From Candidatus Competibacteraceae bacterium (GTDB lineage: Bacteria; Pseudomonadota; Gammaproteobacteria; Competibacterales; Competibacteraceae): a stretch of DNA of 64,000 nt. The notes beneath the pieces are model-generated. The model was not told where the DNA came from, did not search any database, and was given only the letters and a program-made list of their open reading frames with translations. The stretch spans positions 372,001 through 436,000 of the forward strand of contig JADJQQ010000001.1 of assembly GCA_016712625.1 (NCBI GenBank), in the 5' to 3' direction. A program made the translations under genes and the position numbers. Positions 37,121-46,613 of the stretch are shown here, one piece after another. Each line of letters opens with the position of its first letter. Positions within the stretch are counted from its first letter, which is position 1.

Positions 37121-40100
37121 GCCGTCACCACGCCCGTTGCCATCAACACATCCAACGCTTGCACCAAAGCGGGCGCGGGCCGGTCGCGAAACACGCCGCA
37201 CTCCGCGCCCCGCTCTGGGCTCATGCCGCGCAAAAACAGGTAGAACACGCCGCCAAAATGCCGCTCGTAGTCGTAATCGGGCAGCCGCAACCGTAAATAG
37301 CGGTGCAAGGCCACCGTGTAAATCAGGTATTGCAGGACGTAGGATTCGCGGGCCATCGCCTGTTCCAGCCGCGAGCGCCGGTAGGCGGCCAGCTCCGCGC
37401 CAAGCCAGTTGGATTTGTAATCCGCCAGATAAAACCGCCCCCCCGCCTCGAACACCAGATCGATATAGCCTTTCATGTAACCGCGCAAGGGTTTGAATTC
37501 CAAGGTATCGATCATCTCTTGGAACGGACTCGTCGTCTGACCGTGCCGTTCCAGCACCCGCCGCAGATTGTCCGGACGCAAGTGGGCCAGCGAATAATAG
37601 AACTCCAATTCGTTTAGCCGCCGTTCTGACGCGATGTTGGCCAGCCGTAGCCCATTTTCGTCTAACGGCGTCGCTAACACCCGCCGCGCCATGTCCGCCA
37701 CGACCGGCCTCCAGACCGCTCCGCTAAAACCGTGGCCATTTAGCGTTCGCTCGACCAACGATTCGATTGCCTCGTGATTTTGTTCAGTAAAATCCAGGTG
37801 TTCGAACAGTGCATGCAAGCAAATTCCCGCCTTTGCGCCGCGCGGAAACTCGAAAATCGTTAGGCCGGGAACCGCGACGGCCGTTTCCGATGTTTCCTCG
37901 GTTACTGGCATGGCCGTGGCGGCCATATCGTAATCCGGCAATTCGCCAGACTGGCCGCCCGACGGCCCGGCCGCCAGTCCGGTGAAACTGCCCACCTGCC
38001 AAGAGTCGCGCATGACGCCAGTGAAAATGTGGGCCGTGAGTTCCGGTTCAGCCGTGACCGGCGGTTGATAGCGTTGACCGGATTCCCAGGGCAAGGACGC
38101 GACCGCGACCGTATCGCCCGCCGCCGCCAGCACGGTGCGCAAATCGTCCAATACCGCTGCCGAGGTCATGTCCTTGAAGCGCTGTTTGGTGACTTCGATG
38201 GCGTCCTGCGACGGGCCAACCACCGGCGGCTGGTGTAACAGCCAGGCGGGCGGCGCGGTTTCCGCTGTTTTGATTTTGCCCCACACCAGATAACAGCGCT
38301 GCTTGGCGCGCGTCAGCGCGACGTAGAACAAGCGCAGGTTTTCGGCCAATTCCTCCCGGCGGGCATAGCCGCGCGCCGCGTCTTCCTCGCCCGCGCCAAA
38401 CGCCAGAAAGGTGCGACTTGGATCAGCGGGATCGTGATACAGCAGGGTTTCATTCGCTTTATCCTCGCTGCGTAATTTGCCATCCCAGAGAAACGGGCAG
38501 AACACCACTGGATACTCCAATCCCTTGCTTTTGTGGACAGTGACGATCTTGACCAAATTTTCGTCGCTCTCCAGCCGCAATTGCTGTTCTTCATCCTTGC
38601 TGCTGGGGGAGTAACGTTGCTCGCCAAACCACTTCAGCAAGCTGGCCAGACCGGGGTGGGCGCGGCTAGCGACGTGCAGCAATTCGGCCAGATGCAGCAA
38701 GTTGGTCAAACGCCGGTCGCCATCACGAAACGCCAACAACCGCTGGGGTACCCCTTCTTCGATTAACCAAGCCCGGAAAAAGCGCATGAAGCCATAGTCC
38801 AGCCATAACTGCCGGTAGTCTTGCAATTTTTCCAGCCAGCGCGCCCATGCCCGCTCGTCTTCGCGCAACTGATACAATGAGTCGCCGCTCGCACCGAACA
38901 GATCGGAAGCCAGTACGGTGCGAACCCAACCCTCGTTGCCCGGTTCGGCCACCGCCGCCAGCAACCATTCCAATTGTTGCGCTTCCTCGGACACGAATAC
39001 GCTGTCGTCGGCATGCTGCACGCTGGGCACGCCCAACCGCAACAACTGGTTGCGGATCATCCGGCCCTGCCAACGGCTGCGCACCAGCACCGCGATGTCA
39101 CCGCCGGCTAACGGGCGGCTGTCCTCCCCGTTCGGCTGTGCTCCAAGACGGGCTTGACCGCGCGCGCCCAAATTCAGCAAGCGGGCGATTTCGGCGGCAG
39201 TCGCCCGTACGGCTTGCTCGCCAGCCATGCCCTTGGTGATGACCTGATCGTGGCTCGGCTCCAACAGCCACAGGCGCAGCGGCGGCTCCACTTGGCCGTA
39301 GAGCCATAACTGCTCCGGCCGCTTGCGCTCGGCGGGGCGGGCGTGGTGGAACGGGATGTCCGCAAACAAAAACGGCGGTTGTCGGGTCGCGCCGAATACC
39401 GCGTTCAAGGCGGTCAGCAGGCGGGCGTCGGAGCGCCAGTTGACATCCAGCGTGTAATGGCGCGGGGTATCGCGGCGGGCGGTCAGGTAGGCGAAGATGT
39501 CCGCGCCGCGAAAACTGTAGATCGCCTGTTTGGGATCGCCGACCAGAAACACCGGCTTGTTGGCGCTGGCGTAGAGGTGCCGGAAGATGTCGTACTGCAC
39601 CGGATCGGTGTCTTGAAATTCGTCGATCAAGGCCGCTGAATAGCGTCGGCGCAAACTCTCGGTCAAGGCCGCGCCTTGACGGGGATGGCGCAGGGCGGCG
39701 TGCAGATTGAGCAGCAGATCGTCGTAGGACTGCACCTGTTGCTGGCGCTTGCGGGAGGCCAGTTCGGCGTTGCACCAGGCCAGTAGCTTGACCGGCACTT
39801 GATGGCGGCAGTAATCGGCCAGCGTCTCGCAGGCGGTTTTCAGGTTCTGGCAGGCGTCGAAAAACGGATGTTGGGGGGTGGTCTTGCCCTGCTTGAACGA
39901 GGCTTTGTCTTGCAACGTTGCCGTGGTGAATTTTTCAAACTTCTCGAACAGGGCAATCTTCGGCGCGTCCACTGTCAGATAGGCGTTCATCGCCTCCAGC
40001 CAGCCGGGCAGCGATCTCAGGCTGTATTTCTGCCGGTTGAGCGCGGGTGATTTCAATAGCAGTTCTTCGATCTGGGCGCGTTCGGCCAGCCAGAGTTCCC

Positions 40101-40764
40101 GCGCTTGCTGGAACGCGGCGCTGAAGGTGTGTTCGAGCGCGCGGCCGTTGGCTTCGCCGCCTGGCGTGGTCACTTGCAGGTAGGGCTTGCCCAGATGCCG
40201 TTCGATCTGGCCACGCAATTTTTCTGGGCTGGCGTTCTGATCGAGGAAATATTGCACGACCAGGGGCGAGGCGGCATAGAACTCCCGTCGCCAGAAATCA
40301 TCGACGATTCCTCGCAGTAAATCGCCGGTGTCGGCCATCAGTTCGGTATCAAACGACAGGCCGCTCTCGAAAGCGTTGTCGCCCAACACCCGCTTGCAAA
40401 AGCCGTGGATGGTGAAGATGGCGGCTTCGTCGAAACCGCGGGCGGCATTGGTCAGGCGGCGGATGGCGATATCCCGATCAGGGGATAAATCGAGCAAACG
40501 GGTGGCGAGGTCGTCATCTTCCGGGGCGTGTCCATCCAGAAAGGCCCGGCGGATTTGGGCCAAACGCTCGCGGATGCGATCCCGCAATTCCTTGGTGGCG
40601 GCGTTGGTGTAAGTCACCACCAAAATCCGGTTGGCCGAAATACCTGCCTCCACCACCAAACGCAAATACAGTGCGGTGATGGTGTAGGTCTTGCCGGTTC
40701 CCGCGCTGGCTTCGATCAGGTTGAAGCTGGTCAGCGGGATATAAAGCGGGTCGAGATGCTGCAT
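37117..40764 (-). CDS. recB: RecBCD subunit beta, RecB helicase-nuclease
   Basis: 1215 aa, uninterrupted (E. coli 1180). It has Walker A NLIEASAGTGKTYTI, motif II LIDEFQDTDPVQYDIF, and motif VI VALTRAKQRCYLVWG. The C-terminal nuclease domain has GYMKGYIDLVFEAGG and FYLADYKSNWLG, the D-x-K catalytic pair. With RecC and RecD it resects double-strand breaks and loads RecA after Chi, and it degrades phage DNA. Normally recC lies directly upstream; here an extra gene is inserted between them. Confidence 0.96.
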   Translation of the reverse strand: MQHLDPLYIPLTSFNLIEASAGTGKTYTITALYLRLVVEAGISANRILVVTYTNAATKELRDRIRERLAQIRRAFLDGHAPEDDDLATRLLDLSPDRDIAIRRLTNAARGFDEAAIFTIHGFCKRVLGDNAFESGLSFDTELMADTGDLLRGIVDDFWRREFYAASPLVVQYFLDQNASPEKLRGQIERHLGKPYLQVTTPGGEANGRALEHTFSAAFQQARELWLAERAQIEELLLKSPALNRQKYSLRSLPGWLEAMNAYLTVDAPKIALFEKFEKFTTATLQDKASFKQGKTTPQHPFFDACQNLKTACETLADYCRHQVPVKLLAWCNAELASRKRQQQVQSYDDLLLNLHAALRHPRQGAALTESLRRRYSAALIDEFQDTDPVQYDIFRHLYASANKPVFLVGDPKQAIYSFRGADIFAYLTARRDTPRHYTLDVNWRSDARLLTALNAVFGATRQPPFLFADIPFHHARPAERKRPEQLWLYGQVEPPLRLWLLEPSHDQVITKGMAGEQAVRATAAEIARLLNLGARGQARLGAQPNGEDSRPLAGGDIAVLVRSRWQGRMIRNQLLRLGVPSVQHADDSVFVSEEAQQLEWLLAAVAEPGNEGWVRTVLASDLFGASGDSLYQLREDERAWARWLEKLQDYRQLWLDYGFMRFFRAWLIEEGVPQRLLAFRDGDRRLTNLLHLAELLHVASRAHPGLASLLKWFGEQRYSPSSKDEEQQLRLESDENLVKIVTVHKSKGLEYPVVFCPFLWDGKLRSEDKANETLLYHDPADPSRTFLAFGAGEEDAARGYARREELAENLRLFYVALTRAKQRCYLVWGKIKTAETAPPAWLLHQPPVVGPSQDAIEVTKQRFKDMTSAAVLDDLRTVLAAAGDTVAVASLPWESGQRYQPPVTAEPELTAHIFTGVMRDSWQVGSFTGLAAGPSGGQSGELPDYDMAATAMPVTEETSETAVAVPGLTIFEFPRGAKAGICLHALFEHLDFTEQNHEAIESLVERTLNGHGFSGAVWRPVVADMARRVLATPLDENGLRLANIASERRLNELEFYYSLAHLRPDNLRRVLERHGQTTSPFQEMIDTLEFKPLRGYMKGYIDLVFEAGGRFYLADYKSNWLGAELAAYRRSRLEQAMARESYVLQYLIYTVALHRYLRLRLPDYDYERHFGGVFYLFLRGMSPERGAECGVFRDRPAPALVQALDVLMATGVVTA

Positions 40765-40826
40765 GTTGTGAGCGTTGATATTTTAAATAAACTGCCTTAA
40801 TGATCCAGCCAATCAAACAGAACCTT

Positions 40827-41637
40827 TCATGAACCACCACGCATTTTTTGCTCAATAGAACGAAGTGTATTTTGAATTTCTCTTTCCTTTAATTCAGGGT
40901 CAATATCCTGAATATATTCAATAGCTGAAAAATCATCACCACGCTTCCTATTTTGCGGCGGCTCAAGCGCTTCTATTAGTAATGCTTCAAGTGTTGCGAT
41001 CAGACTTGTAAGTGATATATTTAATGGTGCTTCTTTAAGATTTCCCTGTTCGGTTACATCAAGCAAGCCAAACCAAGAGAAACGATTCCACCGGCTACCT
41101 AATCGGTCAACAGTATACTCAAAAAGGCGTCTACCTAATGGCCGATCAATAGAGCGCCCAATATAAACAACAGTATGATGGTCATAAAGAATATAAATGC
41201 CTTTCTGCTTGCCAAAATCAACCGGCTTGGAAGCAGCTTGTTGCTTGCCATATACCTTTGGATCGCCCTTCCACACAACAAGATCGCGTTGCCAATACAT
41301 ACCGAAGGAATGGATTATTGAGTCAGATAATTCAACATCTGATTCCGCAAGTGTTTCTAATTTCCTTTGCTTTGAGGCTTGCCTTGATCCTGCGGAAACT
41401 GTCGCCACAGGCAAGTTCTTAAGGGAAAAACACCTTTACCAACACGAATAAATGGGGATTTTTCTCCTTCATTTTTATTGAAGATGCTATCTGTGCATTA
41501 ACTGTTGCCGCCGGAGTTGCACCATTAGTTCCATAGTATCCCTGAGATAAAATTCGGTCGGAAATTTCCGTATAATGCAAGGGGGAGGTTGATTCTTTAA
41601 GTACCTTTTTTATAGCCTCTTTCCAAGATTTTTCCAT
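40827..41637 (-). CDS. HARE-HTH plus GIY-YIG nuclease protein, frameshifted
   Basis: Two adjacent frames. 41637-41419 encodes 72 aa of a HARE-HTH domain (PLHYTEISDRILSQGYYG, TPAATVNAQIASSI). 41414-40827 encodes a GIY-YIG nuclease domain (GIYILYDHHTVVYIGRSIDR, with the Tyr, Arg and later Glu of the family). Removing one T from the TTTTT run near 41430 joins them into about 260 aa with the linker FSLKNLPVATVSAG, so a single protein is likely. HARE-HTH domains occur in restriction-type and chromatin proteins. The region is clearly more AT-rich than its neighbours and splits recC from recB, which points to horizontal insertion. Defence role is inferred only. Confidence 0.7.
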
Positions 41638-41763
41638 TTTTTCTCCAGATCAGCGTAAATTAACCGCACAATCTATATCCTATACAACCTATATAGTTAG
41701 GAATAACTTTCTTTTCAAGGATCACCCTTGATCGTTATTAAAAAAGATTAGCGCCTTTATTTA

Positions 41764-44700
41764 TTATTCATCCACCACCCGTATCTGTTCAAATAATGGC
41801 TCAAAAACCGCTAGCGCCAGCGCCTCAAATTCCGCATCCAACGGATTAGTGTCCCGAAAAGCCAATTGATAATAAGGATTATTCCGTTCCGCTGAACCCT
41901 CTTGATACTCATTGCCCTCCCAAGCAATACGGGCCACGCGCGCTGCCTTGTCCATATTTGGCTCCTTGCGCAATTGCTGCGTATAGGCCAGCGCGCTTTT
42001 TGGAAAGAAATGCAGCAAACGTCGTGATCCTTGCCAATACAATTCAAGCAGGGCTTGAAGCAAGGGCCGTGGTTCCGCCACCGGGTCTAAAATCACATCT
42101 TTATCTTCCGCGATCCAATGGCTTTGCAATGCGACGCCGGACGGGGCCATCACATTCAACGCCAAATGATGCAGCCACAGATTCAGATAATCGGCGGCTT
42201 TCATCCCTGCCAGCCGATAGCCCACCCAGCCGGTCGGCGTCAATCCGGTCAACCGGTCGGTCAGACGAAATTGCCCCAACGCCAAATCCAGATTGAGCCA
42301 GTCAGTTTTCCGCCCCGGCAACACCCGCCCCAGACGACCGGCAAAACGCGCCACCCGCCCCTGGGCCTGGGCGAATACACATTCGCCCACTTGCCCGTGC
42401 GGCAAGGCCCCGCTCGCTCGCATCACCTTCTCAACCTCCGCCGCCGGCCGCCGATCCAAATACAAATCCAGCATCTGGCCGGTCAACTGATAATTCTCCA
42501 ACCGATTCAGCACAAACGGCTCGCGAGTCTCCAGGGCTTCCTCACCCTGCTCCGGCCGAATTCCCAACCGCTCCCGCAACAGCCAGCGCGCGGGATTCTT
42601 GAAAAACCGCGCCAAGCCTTCCAAAGTCTGCAAGCGCCAAGCGGGCTCCGCCTCCGGCAACTCACCGGCCAGTAACGGCGCCGTCTCTTGCTCGCCCCGC
42701 CCGGCGTGACGGCTCGCCTCGATCCATTCCCGCGCGTAGCTGAACCAGCGTCCGTCACCACTGAAATAGCGCCGACTGAACACCTGCAAGGGATGCCGCG
42801 CGATCAGTTGTTCGCTGGCGCGGCCGCCGTCGGCGCGCTCGAAACCCCGATTCACTGTATCCAGTAATTCACTCACCAGCACCGAGGGCGGCAACACCGA
42901 GTTGTCGCGAATATTCTGCCCGACATAACTGATATACAGGCAACGGCGAGCCGACAACAGCGTTTCCAGAAACAGATAACGATCATCTTGTCGGCGGGAA
43001 CGGTCGCCGCGCCGGAAGCGAGTCGCCATCAGATCAAAATCGACCGGCCGCCGCGGGCGCGGGTAAGCGTCGTCGTTCATGCCGATCAAACACACCACCG
43101 GAAAGGGAATGCTGCGCATCGGCACCATTGCGCAACAGGTCACTCCGCCGCCAAGGAAGCGGCCGGGCTGGTCGTCGGCAACGTTCAATTCCTGGCGCAA
43201 AGCGGCCTTGATCACCGACAAAGTGATGGGCTCGGCAAATTCCGCCAAGTCGGCGTTGTCGTTCAGCACGGTCAAGGCATCGCGAATCAATTGCAATTGA
43301 TTCTCCTCTCGTTCCCGCGCCTCGAAAAACTGCTCCAGCACCGCTGTCAGCGCCAGCACCCACGCCGCCAGCGGCCGCCGCTCGCGCAAGCGGGCGTCCA
43401 ATCCAAACAACGCTTCGGTAAAGCTCCGTAAATGACCCAGCGCCTGGGCCTCGCTGCCCTCCACCTCGTCATAGGGCAAAATATCGCCATACAACCCCGG
43501 CCGTCGCCCGGTAGCGCGTAGCCCAGCAGCAAGCGATCCAGCCCAGCCCGCCAGGTGTGTTCGGCGGTGGCGGGCAAATCCCAGGTGCTTTTAACTTCGG
43601 CATCAATGCCCCAGCGAATCCCGGACTCCCGCACCCACCGCCGGATACGCTCTAAATCATTTTCCGTCAATTTGAACCGTCGCCGCACCGCCGCCGCTTC
43701 CAGTAGCGCCAACACTTGCGTGGCGTCGAACCGGCCACCACCCAAATCGAGCAGCGCGAAAAACATCTCCACCAGCGGATTTTCAGCCTGAACTCCTTGA
43801 TCGGCCACGCTGAAAGGAATCCACCGCTCGCGCGGGGCGCTGTCGAACACCGCTTCGATCAACGGCCCATACGTGGCGATGTCCGGCGTCATCACGATCA
43901 CATCTGACGGCCGCAAATCGGGCTGGGCCTGGAACAGCGCCAACAATTGATCGTGCAGCACCTCCACCTCGCGCATCGGGCCATGACAGACATGGATTTG
44001 TACCGAACGGTCGTCCGGCCGTAACGGCAGCAGCGGGTCCTCGTCGCCGCCACGCTGGCGCAAATGCAGGATGTCGGCCTGCAAGCACTGCAATAACTCA
44101 CCTCCCACCGGCTCGACGAAACGCTCCCATTCCATCCGTGGATAGGCTTGCAACAGGTCGAGGAAATCGCGGCCCTGCTTGCCGAAGGAAGCCAACAGCG
44201 GATTGCCGACCGTCAGATAGGCTTCTTCGGGGTCGATCTCCTCCCCAGTCGGGCGATGTCGCGTTCGGGCTGGATGTCGCCCCAGTATTCTTGGCAGGGA
44301 TCAAGCAAAAACCAATGGATATCGGCATAGCGCGCCAACCCCGCCAGCAAATCCAGATACAACGGCGGCAACGCGGCCACGCCGAAAAGAGCGACCCGTT
44401 GCGGCAGGCGGTGAGGATCGAACGCGCCGCTGGCCAGAACTTGGCTGAAATGGTCTTGCACCCGCACCCGGTGTGCTTCGCCACGCCGGGCCAGCCGTCG
44501 CCACAGGTCCGCCTGCCAATGCTCGCCCTGGCCGGTCTCCCACTTGCGAATCCAGTCCGGGCGGTAGATCAAATACTGGTCGAAACAATCCGCGATGTGA
44601 TAGGCCAGCTCGTAGCGGCGAAAATCATCGCCGCCACCACTCAAGTAGGCTTGTAGTGGCTCAAAACACGGCGCGGGCTCTAATTCTCGCAACAGATCCA

Positions 44701-44983
44701 TCAACCGCCAGACCAGCACCGGTTTGTCGAACGCCGATGTCGGCGGCAATTGCCGTAATACCAGCCGACTCATTTCCCATAAAAAACTGGCGGGAAACCG
44801 CCAGCTCATGTTCGCGCAAACGCCCAATCGGTCAGCCAGCCGCAGCGCCAGCCAGCGAGCCATGCCATTGCTCTGCACCACGACTCGCTCTTGCGCCAGC
44901 ACCGAGCGCAGCGGTTGCCGCAACAGCTCGGTCAAGCGGTCGGTCAGGGTTTCAAGACGGTTACTGCGATGGGTGTAAAACAT
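41764..44983 (-). CDS. recC: RecBCD subunit gamma, RecC (two frameshifts)
   Basis: Three consecutive frames give one RecC of about 1070 aa. The N-terminal part (MFYTHRSNRLETLTDRL, VQSNGMARWLALRLADRLG, WRFPASFLWEM) runs to about 44220. The middle (ASFGKQGRDFLDLLQAYP, DVIVMTPDIATYGPLIEAVF) runs to about 43510. The C-terminal part (LPYDEVEGSEAQALGHL, CLIGMNDDAYPR) runs to the stop. Each break is repaired by adding one G to a G-run, so the gene is probably functional. RecC holds the strands apart and recognises Chi. Confidence 0.9.
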
Positions 44984-45081
44984 GGCTCCCTATCCCGGCG
45001 CGCACCAACGGCATCAACAGCGCGCAAGATAAACCATTTGCTCTCCGTCGGCGTCGGTTCCACGCCGCATTCGGCCGCTTT

Positions 45082-45204
45082 TTAGCGAGGAGCTGGTGAA
45101 TGTGCGTGCGCGGCTAGCTTGCGCAACGCCGCGCTCAAGCGTTCGTCAGACTGATTGTGGGCGGCGATTTCCAACACCTTGGCGCTGCGCTTGGTCAGCT
45201 TCAT
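45082..45204 (-). CDS. Small ORF overlapping the DUF721 gene
   Basis: 40 aa, basic and helix-forming: MKLTKRSAKVLEIAAHNQSD, then ERLSAALRKLAAHAH. Its ATG overlaps the stop of the DUF721 gene (ATGA), the same coupling as in recB-recD and rplD-rplW, which argues for translation. No family recognised. recC begins about 100 bases further on. Confidence 0.4.
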   Translation of the reverse strand: MKLTKRSAKVLEIAAHNQSDERLSAALRKLAAHAHSPAPR

Positions 45205-45740
45205 CGGGGACGAGGTTTATGCGAAAGGCCCGCGGCCGGCACCACGCAAATACGCGGTTTAGGCAGTGGAATACCCAATTGCTGGGCTAGCGTTTCCCGA
45301 ATGTTATGCAGTGCATAACGCAGTCGAGTAGCCCAACTGGATGCGTCGGTATGGACGACCCATTCTTCCGCATCCAATCGAATGAGAATGGCATGATCGT
45401 GTAAATGGGGTGGCAGGTAGGCGCGGAAAATCCGGTTCAATCGCACCAGCTGTTCGGCGCGCTCCATTAATTCTCCCAATACGCCTTTTTGGCGGAATAG
45501 GCCTTCGCCCACCGTAAAAATGGGGCGTTGGTCAATTTGAGGCGGCGGTGCTGGCGGATCGGCGCGGATGGCATCGGCATCGGTCAGCGTTCGCTGGCGA
45601 TTTTGGGTCAACTCAAAGTGTTCGATGTAAGCGCTCGGCGCTTCCGCCACGATACCGGCAAGCGGGGCTGACGACACTGCCTGAGAGTGCGCCGCCGGCT
45701 CCTCTGGATCGGTCGTGGCTGGGCCATAGCCGCGCAACAT
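45201..45740 (-). CDS. DUF721 (DciA-like) domain protein
   Basis: 179 aa. The N-terminal half is proline- and alanine-rich and probably disordered. The C-terminal half has the DUF721 pattern LVRLNRIFRAYLPPHLHDHA, WVVHTDASSWATRLRYAL and LGIPLPKPRICVV. DciA proteins of this family load the replicative helicase in bacteria without DnaC. Many gammaproteobacteria also have a shorter DUF721 gene near secA, so the role here is uncertain. It lies 45 bases after mobA. Confidence 0.65.
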   Translation of the reverse strand: MLRGYGPATTDPEEPAAHSQAVSSAPLAGIVAEAPSAYIEHFELTQNRQRTLTDADAIRADPPAPPPQIDQRPIFTVGEGLFRQKGVLGELMERAEQLVRLNRIFRAYLPPHLHDHAILIRLDAEEWVVHTDASSWATRLRYALHNIRETLAQQLGIPLPKPRICVVPAAGLSHKPRPR

Positions 45741-45785
45741 TTTCAGAGTTGCGTGGTGTGCTGCCTGGCAACCGCGCGGGTAGCG

Positions 45786-46436
45786 TCAGAGTCCGCCACC
45801 GTCAAACCCTCCAACTTGCGACGGAATACCCACAACCGGCCAATCCAGCTCCAGCCGCGCCAAGTCCTCTGGCGTATTAATATTGCGAAATAACGCCGAT
45901 CCATCGGAAAACTCGACCAAAGCCGGTCGATGCCGTCGCAGCCAACGGCCAACCTGACCCTTGCCCTCCATCAGCCCAGCGGCCAGATCTTCTCGCAGCG
46001 CCACGGGTACCAGCGCGAATACCGGCTGCCAAGATCCGTCGAAAAACGCCACCGCCAACCCGGCGCGCTCCCGCTCCAAGGTCTCCCACATCCGTCGCCC
46101 GTAATCGGGAGGCAACAAAGGCGAGTCGCAAGGCGCTGTTAGCACATACGGCGTCTCAGCCGCCCGCAGCGCCGCCAGAATGCCGGCCAGCGGCCCCCGG
46201 AACTGTTCGCCCTGACCGTCCTGAATCACCCGGCAACCGAACTGCCGGTAGCTTTCCAAGTTACGGTTGGCGCTGATCAACACGTCCACCACCTGCGGCC
46301 GCAAACGGCGGATAGCGCGGGCGACCAGCGGCGCGCCAGCCAGCGGCAACAACCCTTTATCATGCCCTCCCATGCGTTCGGCTCGGCCGCCGGCCAGAAC
46401 CACGCCGGTCAATAGCACAGTCGGATCGCGTGTCAC
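45786..46436 (-). CDS. mobA: Molybdenum cofactor guanylyltransferase
   Basis: 216 aa starting with a GTG. The nucleotidyltransferase signature is TGVVLAGGRAERMGGHDKGL, followed by GPLAGILAALRAAETPYVLT and CDSPLLPPD. It joins GMP to molybdopterin to form the bis-MGD cofactor used by DMSO reductase-family enzymes. moaD and moaE at 2.1 kb belong to the same pathway. A 22-codon ORF overlaps its start (GTGA) but is not recognised. Confidence 0.92.
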   Translation of the reverse strand: MTRDPTVLLTGVVLAGGRAERMGGHDKGLLPLAGAPLVARAIRRLRPQVVDVLISANRNLESYRQFGCRVIQDGQGEQFRGPLAGILAALRAAETPYVLTAPCDSPLLPPDYGRRMWETLERERAGLAVAFFDGSWQPVFALVPVALREDLAAGLMEGKGQVGRWLRRHRPALVEFSDGSALFRNINTPEDLARLELDWPVVGIPSQVGGFDGGGL

Positions 46437-46594
46437 GGCGCTCTCCCGTGAATCGAGCGGGCAGCCGCTTCAATCTCCAGATGCTCGCGCAGATTGCACA
46501 TCGGCGATCTACCCCTGGCTGTAGTTGGAGCACTACCTTGACCTTGGTACTAACACACTAATAGATATCTTGTTTCCGCCAAAGTTTCAATGAT

Positions 46595-46613
46595 AATTTA
46601 GCGTAGCTAAATT
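46595..46613. repeat. Short perfect palindrome at the end of the pat-like gene
   Basis: AATTTAGC-GTA-GCTAAATT. It overlaps the stop codon of the Pat-type gene and lies about 95 bases upstream of the mobA transcript start region. No T-tract follows on the minus strand, so an operator-like site is as plausible as a terminator. Confidence 0.4.

Noticed and set aside
46433..46501. 22-codon ORF overlapping the mobA start (GTGA)
   Set aside because: Too short and unrecognised; could be a leader peptide, but the evidence is only the overlap.
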